Assembly (NCBI RefSeq): GCF_000524195.1
Contig: NW_020170387.1
Span: 657,980-721,979 of the forward strand
Direction of reading: 5' to 3'
DNA length: 64,000 nt
Origin: Echinococcus granulosus
Lineage: Eukaryota; Platyhelminthes; Cestoda; Cyclophyllidea; Taeniidae
A model generated the notes under the pieces. That model did not search any database, was not told the DNA's origin, and saw only the letters and a list, made by a program, of their open reading frames with translations. A program made the translations under genes and the position numbers. Below are positions 1-11,944 of the stretch, piece by piece; position 1 is the stretch's first letter, and each line of letters opens with the position of its first letter.

Positions 1-3000
1 CTTCAGTGATGTCCATGGTTTTTCGATTACATTAATTTTACCACATATTAATGGCTCCATGTAATTGATCGCTTCTCAATACTGGCCTATTCTTTCATTT
101 CTTAAATTTCTACAAGGCTTTTAAATTGAAACATTTCAATTAACTTGGAATTTTAATAAATTCACTTTGCGTATAAGGATCTAAAACCTGTCAACATAAT
201 TATTTCGACACCAGCCTGCATAATCCTGTTTTCTGGAAGTTCAAGCTTCAAAAAAGGAAAACTATGATGCCGCTAAATGTCCCCGTTATTTCATTATCTC
301 CTTCTCTGTTATTACAATCACATCACATACTTCTTCCTCTTCCTGGTCATTAAGCAAAGGTTCAGCTTAAAATGTTCTTCTGTTATACCAAATAGCTCTT
401 TTTTATATCAGCATTGTACTGTTTAAGTTCAATTATTTCTATCCTCTTGTTAATATCTAAGCTTCCGCTTTCATGTCCTGGGATAAAATACCTAGAGGTT
501 ACCATGAAATAACATAGGGGTTTTCATGAAATTGTAGCACAAAATCTATACCTCTTAAATGTTGTTATGAAACGTTCCAAATAATGCGCGATACTTATAT
601 CTTTTGATAATTTATGTTGTCGATGTTTTGCTCATGGAATAATGCAGTGTATTGTCAGCCCTTGTGTGATTTGGTCCTTGAACGGGTCTCTTTTTCATAA
701 TTATACTGTAATGCCTTGAATGTTGGTTTAACTCTTCGCTTTGGTTACGCGGGCACTGAAGGACGCAGCCATTGTATTTCCACTGGGAGGCATAGCCTGC
801 GGGCCATGCCGACAGTCTCTCAGTTCTACTGTATGTCGAATATATATATTCTGCTCGAGTGTAATGTCTTCCTTCGTCTTCAGAGAAGTCTTGGGACTCC
901 ACACTACATTTTTATATTTTCATGGTTTTAACAAGGTTAGACCTTTGAGTCACTTAGGTGAGTCTACTTATTTTTCTGCTCCTAATTCATGATTATCAGG
1001 TAAAATATACATCGTAAATTACCTAATTATTTTACCTACAGATTTTGGCTTTTTTAACAGTTCAATGTAGAGTAGTGCCATGAAACCGTTATGTATTTCG
1101 TTAGGGCCAGTTGAAACATCATTTCTACTGACAAAGACAAGTAAAAAGTAACGTTGTGCAGGCGTACCGTTTTTTGATATCGCTGTATGGATTTGGCACT
1201 GACCGTTCCTAACTACGTGGCCTCTTCAGTGTCTACAGACACCAACGTGATGAGTATCCAATCAGGCTTAGAGCCTCCTGACCATAGTGTGCTCCAGCAT
1301 CACCCACTCCTGACTAATACTACCTCGAGGAAGGCTCTGGGTAATAGCACCACCTCACAAGACAAGGCGTTGAGCCAGAAAGCGTTTCGGAGCCTGGTTA
1401 CCTTTCCAAACAGTGCATTGCTCTTTTGAACTCTACATTTTTAGTCCAACCCAGCATTTAGTAAACAGGTACAAATTAGTCTGCCTGTGAATCCAACGAA
1501 CATGTCTCAGTGCCCTGGAGACCAAAATAAACAAGCCTGATACAAAATAAGGCGTGTTGTTAACTTTTTTAGGCTGTTATAACCTGGCGTTGCCAATTTT
1601 CATAAGAGTTTCTGTGTGCACGGGTAGCCCTGATCCCATCAGAGCCCCAGCCACATTATCAATAGGTCAAAGCCTCGTGTTAGATGCCTTTACTAGCTGG
1701 CATGTGAGCCAACACACACGATGTGTGCGTAGGCGCCTGACGGCCCACTGGCGAGACGACCTCATTGCACTCATTTGGTCGGTCTAGTTACACGTAGTTA
1801 TAGTGATTGATCGACCTTGGGCTTTGGAGTGGCTGCCAGCACACTTAAGGTACTGCTAACGCGATCTCAGCCAATCAGGAGGGGAAAGGCGGTCACCGGG
1901 ATGTTCGCTAAAATTAATTCGAGAATAGGACATTCTGGAAACTTGAACCGGAAAGTTTTTGTAAATTTGCAAGGACCCTGACTATTTGCCATAGTTATTA
2001 AGTATTTCTCTTGAAATCCAACCCTATATACTGCTTGTTCGTGTCGAACGCTTAGCACAAACAAAGCAGGAAATTTTCTACTGGTCATTTTGAATAAATT
2101 AATCATTTGTGAACTAGTACTAACACCAGAGTGATAGGTGAGGAGTTTATATTATCGTGCTGCTTCAGTTCATCCTCGACGACGGGAAAAGGCACTATCC
2201 TGAAGAGGGGTTTATCAATGTGAAGTAGAGATTACAGGCATAAACAAAATGGAAGGCCCGTAAAAAATTCTTCCAAATAAGACAAATACTGATCGCCTGC
2301 ACTGCTGTTAACCCTCCGTTTTCCGTGATCATTCCTCCACGACGACACGAAAGTGTATTTTAAAAGTAGCAGCAGGGTCGTAGCGATTGTCATCCAGTGA
2401 TTTCCCAACAAGACAAGCGAACAGTTTACTTCGACGACAACAGCGCAAATTACTGGTTTTGTACTGTTGAGAGTGAGCTAGTGTACTTGCTTACATATTT
2501 TATGCACAAAACACTAATTACAGAAAAGTCTGCATAATTGCGTGTCGCTAGATGGATTCACGATTCAATAGCCGGTAAACACTCACGTCTCTTTATGGTC
2601 ATTTCTAGACTCATTTGTAATTAATCTTGTTTAAATATGGAATAGGAAGATTAATTATTCATTTTTATGGTAAATGTTACTTCGGTTTATTCCCTTCTAT
2701 TTCGCGACCATTACCTATCATCATGCTAAAATGAAGTCAAAGACGTAAACCAGTTTTCGACCTCCTCCCTATGGATCCTTTATCAAGTCTTCATAGGTCT
2801 CTGCGTAGTGCCAACCTTCTGTGCACGACGGTCTTTAGGGTTGACACCCGCAGTACAGGCTTTCTGAAAATTTTTAGCTTCCTACAGCATCTAATTTGGT
2901 CTCTATGGTATTCTTACGCATAAGACGAAGTATACCGGCCTCGAAAAATTCAGTAGCAATATTAAAATGGGCTGACAAGTAATAAACGCAAAAATATCCC

Positions 3001-3212
3001 ATAGATATCAAAATGATGACTGTGGGGAACTAAAAAGCCTTTATCAACAATCAAATAACCAGAACGAGCACTGTCTAATCCAAGCCAGGTCCTATCTTTC
3101 GTCACTCGAGGTATGTCTTATTCTAAGGTTGCATTTTACCGCTAGTTCTGATAACCCCATTCAAATTATTGAGCTTGACTACTTGTGCAAAACAGAACGT
3201 TGCAGAAGCAAC
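1..3212. other. AT-rich intergenic DNA, no gene recognised
   Basis: No reading frame here resembles a protein family I know. The stretch holds one copy of the dispersed LTR-like repeat at 707-908. A higher-GC patch at about 1187-1430 and 1617-1790 stands out against the AT-rich background and looks like old repeat rather than exon, because no frame has convincing splice sites at both ends. Confidence 0.5.
707..908 (+). repeat. LTR-like dispersed repeat, copy 1
   Basis: It begins TGTAATGCC and shares an ordered set of blocks with the copies at 3213 and 3948: a gcgggccatgcc block, a tatatattctgctcgag block and a ttcgtcttcag block, ending near actaca. The order and spacing of shared blocks is direct sequence evidence of a common family. 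Calling it an LTR is inference from the TG start, CA-like end, TATA-like run and size. Confidence 0.6.
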
Positions 3213-3404
3213 TGTAGTACAATGGTGGTTTATTTCCCGGTATGGGTGAGGCGCCACTTTTGTACATTGAATTTGCCTTTTTGTGGGGCTGGCCTTCGAG
3301 CCATGCTAGCAGCCCGAACACCTTCTCTATGCTGAATATATGTATTCTGCCTGAATAATGTGTCTTCTTTCGTCTTCAGGGAAGTCCCAGGACGCTACAT
3401 TGGC
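3213..3404 (+). repeat. LTR-like dispersed repeat, copy 2
   Basis: It starts TGTAGTACAATGG, contains ggcgccactt, ggctggccttcgagccatgc, gaatatatgtattctg and tttcgtcttcaggg, and ends near gctaca. It is the closest relative in the window of the copy at 3948 and has the same orientation. No clear target-site duplication is visible. Confidence 0.65.
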
Positions 3405-3947
3405 GGCAAAGGAAAGCAAACCCGATCTTAAAGGACATGTATCCTGATTTTCCACTTCTGCGTGGTAAACCTTAGTGGAGCTGAAGAAGTACATATGCTA
3501 CGGGTGGAGGAATGGTGATGACCCCTAATAGAAGGGTTGATGTTGCGTCTACCTTTGGCATCTATCCCAGGCCCGTATTCTGCAGAAAAGCTATTAACAA
3601 CTGAAACAACACTAGCCGTAAACCATCTAAAAGTTTCTTTACGGAATTTCCCTACCATCCCCCATGGACCTGTTTTAAATCCCGTCCTTCCTTACACAAA
3701 TCTACTTTTAGGCCGGTGTTCCTACATCCATCTATGGACACGCATGATGGCCAGCACAATTCCCCGTCCTAAAATCAAGTTCCTAAACCAGACAAAACTC
3801 CAGGTCCAGTTAAACTGCCAAGAGGGATCAGTGAAGTTGAGGTCAATTATCTCCTCAGTTGCAAGCACCGACTACGTTGTAATGGCTGACGCGGGAGGTT
3901 GACCTGCGGGAGCGCCGAAGACAACGCTCAAAAGAGAAGGGAGGCTA

Positions 3948-4147
3948 TGTAATACGATGGCAGTTTATCCCTCGGTGTTGGTAAGGCGCCACTTCTGGGC
4001 TTTTGAATTTGCCTTCTTGTACCTCACTGGGTGGGCTGGCCTTCGGGCCATGCCAATAGCCCAGACAACTTCTCGGCGCTGAATATATATTCTGCTCGAG
4101 TATTGTGTTTTCTTTCGTCTTCAGGGAGTCTCAGGAAGCTGCACAAC
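3948..4147 (+). repeat. LTR-like dispersed repeat, copy 3, flanked by GGCTA
   Basis: This 200-bp element starts TGTAATACGATGG and contains ggcgccactt, ggccttcgggccatgcc, gaatatatattctgctcgag and tttcgtcttcaggg. The five bases GGCTA occur directly before it (3943-3947) and directly after it (4148-4152), as expected for a 5-bp target-site duplication. There is no internal coding region, so if LTR-derived it would be a solo LTR or part of a miniature terminal-repeat element. Confidence 0.65.
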
Positions 4148-4810
4148 GGCTATCGTGTGTAAAGAAGCCCCAAAGAACTGCTTCGTTGCCATAGTTTATC
4201 AATAGAGCCTAAAATACTTTCTTCTACACCTAAAATAAGTTACAAATATTGCAATATTTCCTCGGATTATCATAATTTACTACCTGGGATAAAGCAAATG
4301 TAGAAATCACAAGCGTAAGAACACGGCGTAGAGGCACTGTAGGGGATTTATACGCTTGTTGTTTTTATTGCCAAAGATTGGGTGGAAATATTTATTTGAG
4401 AGGTATGGTGAAAGCGTACAAACTGTCAAGGTTTGCTTCCTTCTCAGGAGCCGATGGAGTCTGGTCATTTGCGTGATCTGCCACCTATAAAGTATATTTA
4501 GGCCAATATATACCTTTATGTCATTGTCTTACTTAAGTCCTAGCCAATAAACCAATAAATACGAAATAGTTTACGTCGACTTTTTCTTCTTGTACCTTGG
4601 GCGATCACGTGGCTGTTACCATTGCCATTGTTAAGTATTAAATATAAATCGAACACTTGCCTTATCGCAAATAGTGGATTACTTTAAGCAGAGTTAAACT
4701 ATTTATTTCAGCATGTTATCGCTAGTCGCCAAAAATATTGTGACCTTCCACTTTACTGGCCAATGGTATTGCACTTGAGTACCAGCTAGCCTTTTTGCTA
4801 AGTTGGCAAA

Positions 4811-5889
4811 ATGGATCTCACATGTCCCATATGTCTCAACGTTTATTTCAAGCCTGTGAAACTTCCCTGTAACCATATTCTCTGTCAGGAATGTCTTGAA
4901 AGATCGCTGGATATCTCTACTCTTGAATGTCCAATCTGTCGTCACCGACTCTCTGTATGGAAACGTCGATTAAAAGATGTATCCCTATGCATTGATAAAG
5001 CACGTGATACCGAAATTGGGCGGTTATTTCCACGTTACTATTCTGATAGAGCTGAAGGCTTGAATGTTTCCCTCTGCGACTCCGAAGCTAGTGTTCTTCG
5101 TGAGGTTACAGGTGCTTTTTTGGTCTCAAGCCTATCTTCTTCTAGATTCAGGTCAGGTGCGTTTACGATTGGCTTCCCCGGGTGCCATTAAGTCAGAATT
5201 CGATGAGGCGATTTCTAGGATTAATAAAAGTAGTGTTGCGGAAGAGGGTTTTCGAGAAGAAGCCAGTCTCGCCCTTTCTAGGCATATACTTCTGGAAACT
5301 AGTGTCGGAAATGATTCGGTGGATTCTCATCCTCAGGTACGTGACTCGTATTTGTGATATGTGCCTATTTAGACCGAATGTACTGAGAATGACTTGGATG
5401 CTGAGAATTATTGTAGGTTGACTGTCTTGATTTCATCGATTTCTTAGGTCCCTTTAAGGTCTCAAGCCCGCCCAACCGTTCAGAATTTCCTAATTCCTCA
5501 AAAGGAAGCCGTTCCTCCCTAAACGAGCCGATGCCCTCCGGGTCACATTCCGAGGTTGGTTTTCTCGGTGCTTCAAATCAAGCCTCTGGCTCATTAGTAC
5601 TCAAATTTCGTAGAACGAGGGAAAAGTCACTCTCCTGCTCTGAATCTTTTGTAGAACAGGTGCGCATGCTCTCCAAGTCATTGTTTGACTACTTTTTTAG
5701 ATCAATGCTGACGAAATGTTGGCTCTTGAGGTGGCTCAACAGGATCGCCTTGTTCACCGAGCCTCTAAGCCACCGAAAAATCGAAAAGTCCGATCTACCC
5801 TTGCCTGTCGTCCAAATCTTCGGAGTGGACGAGTGCTTCGTGATCGATACAAACAGACTTCCTTACTTCGGTTCTCGAAGAAGATTTAA
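4811..5889 (+). CDS. RNF168-like: RNF168-like RING E3 ubiquitin ligase (5 exons)
   Basis: Predicted 304-residue RING E3 ligase related to RNF168, which ubiquitinates histone H2A at DNA double-strand breaks. My exons are 4811-5104, 5157-5336, 5373-5412, 5448-5659 and 5701-5889, and all junctions keep phase. Residues 5-43 form a C3HC4 RING (Cys5, 8, 20, His22, Cys25, 28, 40, 43) with CPICLNVYFKPVKLPCNH close to the RNF168 RING. Exon 2 (residues 99-158) opens with VRLRLASPGAIKSEFDEAIS, matching the LRM1/UMI ubiquitin-binding segment. Exon 5 carries a MIU-like helix, ADEMLALEVAQQDR (about 245-258), followed by a basic tail. The protein is about half the length of human RNF168, with a short linker. 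The introns are only 52, 36, 35 and 41 nt. The start is the first ATG before the RING, in a good context (aaaATGG). The paralogue RNF169 is the alternative; the RING plus MIU layout favours RNF168. Confidence 0.88.
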
Positions 5890-8800
5890 AAGTTTTTTCG
5901 ACGCTGACTATGTAACTGCTTATTCAGTGCTGAACTACTAAGCGTGCCTATCTAGTCGTGTGCTACGTCCTATTCACTTTTTTATTCGTTTTTTACCCAC
6001 TTCACTATATTTTTCCACAGCATATATTTTTGTTCAAATACATCATTTTGGCGTCAAAGTCTGGCAGTTCGTTTCTAGGTGTCTGTGGTATCGTACGACT
6101 TTCTTCCTGGGTACTTTATTTTCGTGCCCTTTTTAAATATATGTTCATATCTCCCTACTTCTTCTTCGACTTGACGGATTCAAAACATGGGTGGTTTGAA
6201 TTCGCTGACTTGTAGGAGTGATGTCTCTAAGTCTATTTTACGCTGAATCATCATACTTTCGTCATTTTAGTAGAAGAAGTAAAATGGTTTCAATACCTAG
6301 TTTTGACGGCAAATTGATGGATCCATGTCGCTGTTGGTAAAGTTACCCTAATAGCTCTTTCCTCAGCTTTTGGTGTATTTCCATATTTCTTAGTAGCAAC
6401 TTGACATTCCTGTTGGTGATTGATGATGCGTAATCTAGTCTTTTTCGAACTCGATGATGCCTTCACCTAATGATTAGAGTGATGACGCCATAGATAAGGG
6501 ATTTCCCATAACTTGGGTACTTGAGTCCAGACTGTTGATAGTACGTCGTGATTGGCGTTATGGGGACTTTGTTAATGTTTTTGACTTCCAAAAATCTTAG
6601 TGAAATACAAATGCTAGATGTGGGTGCTAGCCAAGGGATTCGAATAGCTAGATTTGCAATAGTATTAAGGGCGCGCTACTGCTTTTGATCCGTGGCTATG
6701 GGCTGTAGTCTGTAATTCAGCAGGAATCTCTCATATTCCATTTAACTATGTTATAGTGTCAAAGATCTACTAACTTTTATCACTGGATTTTTGGTTATTT
6801 AGCTCTTGATATCTTAGGTGACCTCACCTCCTGCCACGATGTGTGGAATTCTATTTGCTACTTGGAGTGAGGCACCAAACACTTTAGTCTTGGGTGCTGC
6901 ACAGAAGCGTATGCATCTTGCACTCATTGTTCCGTCCAAAGTGCTGAAAATTTGGAGCCTTCTTTTAAAAGCGTACTTCCAGCCGAGAAAGTGTGCGCTA
7001 GTAGTCCATACCTTTGCTAAAGTTCAAAAACATGCTTTGATGCTACAAAAGCCAACGCATCTGCATTCTTCAAACTCGCTCTCTCTCCCTGGCTGGGAAT
7101 TAGTGCGTTGTCTCTGTGACTTGCAAAATTTGAACTTTAACACCTCTCTTGAGAGTAAGGAGTGGAAGTGCAGAGTTTGAGCTCCGAAGTATTAATGAAA
7201 ACAGCACCTGCTTGGCAATAATTAAGTTTCTACTGACATTGCTCATCCAATGCTTTTGAATCTTAATTTATTATTTGCCTTAAAGTTATATTTACGGTCA
7301 CGTTACAGGAGTCCTTTGGCTTCTCTTATTTGATCTAGGGAATTTCCTCTATCCACCATCTCACTGCTACACAGTGGGTGGGATAGGCAGCCTCTAAACT
7401 TCACTGAAGTAATTGCGCACAAATTGTATTCGTTTGCACCAAAAAATTCTTTGAGATTCAATTATCAACTTACGTATCCCGTCCGTGCTCTGGTATTTTC
7501 TTCTTTCACGATGACCCCACTCAATAGCACTGCAATCTATGTTCATACTCTAAGCCCATCCACGAGGCTAAGAGTAAATGTTGAGGATTCAGAGTAGATT
7601 TAGTATCTGTTTGAAGCGAATTTATAAAGTGAAAGCTGCTACCTTTGATGCATGATAATGTAGTGATCGCCCATACATAATTGCCTACATGTAAAAAATA
7701 CATGGCTAATTGTTGCGTGCTTAAATGCAACCACCTCTCGTGCATACTTGTTGTTTTTAATCACCTCATTATCGCATGAAATCTGCCTAAATAGCGTAAC
7801 CATAATTTAATGCCCAACCCTATGCTTCTTAGCAGAAATAAGGCTTGCCAAACACTTTACTTATTGCAAGAGTTTAGACGAACGCGTTACTTTTGATGAC
7901 TACAGATTGCACTGTCTTGGTTTATTCAGTGGTCATAACCTATTGTCTTCGTTTGTTATGCCTATAATCACCAACTTCAATAACTTTTCAACCTACCTAT
8001 GTGACTATATTAACACCTTCACCCAACTGTGGCTTTGGAAATCATAGTGAATTTTAATTATTTTAACTTGAAAGAAAACGTAGCATCATTTTCGATAAAG
8101 TGGTTAACAAACCGGAAATTTTGTGATTTCTCTCTTCTCGGCCTACTTCTGGCTAATTTTGGGGATTGATTGATTAGGTAGTTCTTTAACTTGCCAACTC
8201 CAATTTATTTCACACAAGCATTGCTTGAATCGCTCCGTGTCCTAGCCTACTTAGATATGCGCGCCACTGTTTTTTTCCTTGCATTAACCATCGATGCTAA
8301 CCTCATTTTCGAACTGTCATGCATTAACAGTTTCACCGAAGTGATATCGTTATAGCTCATGGTGAAAGAATGAATTTAGACGCACGCGAATTAGCGACTA
8401 CAGGTAATAAAGTCAAGGCGTCACCTTTTTTAACTATTGCAGTTCTCTGCTGCAATAGTGCGATTTTAATGTAACTAGCTGCGCGATATTACGATGTAGC
8501 CAATGTACGCGCACAGTCGCCCTAGAAGTCAGTATCGACTGCTGCAGTTTGTAGATGAAAATGCTCATACCACCTCCAGTGCTTCTCAGCTCCAGAAGGA
8601 GTTATGTGAAAATACCAATCCAATGTGTGGTAATTACTCATCACCTAATTGGCTTGCTAGTAACATTGGCATGCAATTTTAGTCTCTCGCATCAAGCTAT
8701 GGGTGATAAGTCTCTCGAGATCGTCTCACCTCTGCTTAGGGGCGGGGGTACTTACACAGTGACCAGTCATTTAAAAATATGCTTCCGAACATGTGACTGA

Positions 8801-11800
8801 ATGATTTTGTTGTTACTACATTTACCTCACTTCAAGACAAAATGAAGCTAATCGAATTACAAGAGATCTCTTAGGTGCTCTCATTACAATAAGCATAATA
8901 TCAATGATATTATTAGCACGGTGACACTTTATCCATATATGAATAGGGATTTAAAGGACATGGTAGGCCTCATGGTACCAAGTTATTTTGAATGTTGTCA
9001 ACCAACAAGGTCCATTCGTAAGTGCGCTCTCGTTTAAATGCACTCGCGTAATGTCACTACGATGGAAATCTTCCTTACAGCCAGTGTTAAGGTTTGGAAT
9101 GTAGGAATTTTCTGCTCGGCTTCAAAAACAACTTCAGTTATCTAATGAGAATTGACGGCCTCATGTGCATAGTTGTAAATACTCACATGGTGTTGTTTTT
9201 AGCGAGTAAAAAAAGAGTAAAAAGTTTCCATATCGAGTTTTTGGCCTCGCGGTAAATAGTCGAATAAAATCTTTTGCGGTTTGTTTACGAGTGTGACAGG
9301 ATTGATAAGCCCTTTGAAATGATTGTCATTGTCACATTAGATGACAGAAATTAGTCCCAAGGTGTGTGCCAACGGGTTTTAGTACGTTCACGAATGAGTA
9401 TCAAACTGTAAACGGATAAATTTACTTAGTGTTTTTACTTTGGTTAATTTTTACTTTCTATCCTATCCAAATCTAATAATCGCATATATATATCCTATGA
9501 TCCAAAGTCGGTCTTCTGTAAGAGACAACTGAGCCCAGACCTTACTTGGACTCATTAGTATTAGCAACGATTCTTCGCTGTCATTTTTTTCAAAAAGTTA
9601 CCCACTATGATCCCTTTTCTTCCGATTTTTCGAAGTCAAAATTAAAAGCGCTTTTTTTTCAACTAAATTGTGTACAATGAGAAAAATTTAGCGCTTAAAT
9701 TAAATGAAAATGAAACACACTGGTGTCTAGAGTTTGCATCCGCGTAAGTACGTAAAGCTGCAATTGTTTAGAAACCCTACAAGTTACTGCTGCTGTGTGT
9801 GGGAGATGGACAGACTCTAGCCTCGTACAATGAATTGTTATTACTCTTCAACTTCTTCAGTACGGAATGTCAAAAGTGCATAGGTATTGATAGACTCAAA
9901 ATGCTTAGGGGTTTTATTCACAGCGATATTTTGTGTGGCCTGAAATGTAGTCTAATTGCATTTTGCCAGGATTCACTTCAAAATCTTGGGTAAATTTTTT
10001 GGTGGTTTATTTGAGGTTACGGCCAACTTTCGTCAACATTTTTCAACGCTTTTCTCTGATAGTAACAGGAGATTTTCATCCACTTCAAAAGTCGATATAA
10101 TCCTTTCTATTAACCTTAACGGGAGTGAATTAGCAGAGAGTTGCACTTTTAACATAAATCCAGCTACCAGGAGTCAAAATCTGGTGAAGGATCGGAAGTC
10201 TAGGTCGCACACATGGGGTGTACATTACGATTGTGCGCAGTTCAAAAGAATCCAATTGTTTACGACAATCTCTGTGGTGTGCAAAGCGGCCAAAAGTGCA
10301 AAAGACCTTTTTTTGAGGCCTTAAAGTTAAACGGTATATCCTAAGCGTATTTCAATAATTTTGTTCATCTCAAAGTGTACTTGAATGCTCAACAACCTTC
10401 TAACATTTAAGGAGCTTATGACTAATTTTGCACAATCTAGCTTTAAGAAAATAGGCTAGAAAAGGAATGTGTTGATAACGATCCTTTGTTCGCGATGCTT
10501 TGGCATAGCTCAAATGTGATCCAAACACCTTATTGTGATTTTGATGGTCGGGTCATGATTTAAATGAATTACTTATACTTACGCATCATTCCGAAATCCT
10601 TTGAAACGCTGATTCTGGAGTTCTTGGTGGTTGTTGTTCCACACAATATATGGAATTAGATCCAACCATGCGATTGTGGTATAGTAGTTTTCTATATTAA
10701 AGAGGCAGGAGATAAGTGTTTGTTTACACAAAGTTGGGTGATTTCTACCACTACTGTGGCATACTTAAATTTGCCGTTTATTGAGCCTTGTTACCAAAAC
10801 AGGATAGACTGATGAATAAATTCGTACTTTCATGACAAGAGACTGTCTCATTTCTGCTTATATTCCATAATGCGAATTGCCCCTCTTTCTGAAGATCCTA
10901 TAGGGACTTGAACCGCTATTTTGTCACAATGTTTTGGCGAAAGGCCAAACGCTAATGAAGATCATTTTACAGGTCAAACGTTCGTCTACTATCAATGCTG
11001 TTCAGACTGTTAGCCTTCTGAGGGTTTGTGATGCCGCAGAAAATACACCGATTTGGGGTTTTTTGCGGATGTTGTTTTAAAATCAGAAAATAATAAGTGG
11101 TTTTCAAAATGAATATGAAGTTAAATTTATGAAGACGAAATGAACATGGGAGACACTGGAGTTGCATCTTAGTTACTCACTTACCACTCAGTCATTGCTA
11201 GGCATCCAACAGCTCCATTGCTATTTACATGAATTTCTACTTACCGGGGTGTGTCAAAGGTGGCGTAAAAATAATTTGCACCAAATAAGTATGCTAGTTT
11301 TTCCTCACTACTCTCCGAGATGTATTAGGATTTCCATATAAATTTGCATATCTCTGTGGGACCAAACTTAGAACAAAACTTTCATAATTGTTATAGTTTT
11401 AATTTTACTAGTTAATTAGAAGATAATAAAAACAAGCAGCACTAACGCCTGCAAATTGAGTGACGCAAGCTCTAACCGCACTTTTAATTTGCTAGCATGT
11501 GAAGTAAAAGACAATTTAAGTTGTATCACAATGAGTACTGCCTCATCACAGTTTCAGGCAAGGTAAAAGTCAAAATAAGAATGTCTACTAGGCACTAATG
11601 CATTATCACGATAAATAATGTAATTGCACATCTGCGCTTCTAACATTGGCAAGCGTTATCTGGCAGTGGGTCAACTTGCTCATCCATTCATGTGATTAAA
11701 TGTGGTCTGGCGTGTGTTCCTGCCTTCGAGCATGCCAATTATGAGACACTCCGCTGTGCCGCTCACCCGATTCCTAGCACAAAGCCAATCGATCAAAGTT

Positions 11801-11844
11801 CTCTTTTGTGCATGTGCGCGTGTGTACACAGGCACCCATGATGG

Positions 11845-11944
11845 NNNNNNNNNNNNNNNNNNNNNNNNNNNNNNNNNNNNNNNNNNNNNNNNNNNNNNNN
11901 NNNNNNNNNNNNNNNNNNNNNNNNNNNNNNNNNNNNNNNNNNNN
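11845..11944. other. Assembly gap of 100 N
   Basis: Exactly 100 N, the conventional filler for a scaffold gap of unknown length. The flanks are rich in CA/TG alternation (gtgcatgtgcgcgtgtgtac before, acacacacgtgacggg after), so a simple repeat probably caused the break. No gene model crosses it. Confidence 0.98.

Noticed and set aside
5413..5416. Alternative donor GTAG|gttgac four bases after the chosen donor of RNF168-like exon 3
   Set aside because: Its phase leads to a stop (TAA) three codons into exon 4, whereas the donor at 5413 (gtaggt) keeps an open frame to the MIU-bearing exon.
6600..6690. Possible tRNA (attcgaat B-box-like motif near 6640)
   Set aside because: The motif is part of a short ctagc/gctag palindrome; no A box, acceptor stem or anticodon arm can be built on either strand.
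9956..10324. 122-codon plus-strand open frame
   Set aside because: No recognisable motif or splice context, no homologous copy seen elsewhere in the window, and a length that is not exceptional for this composition.
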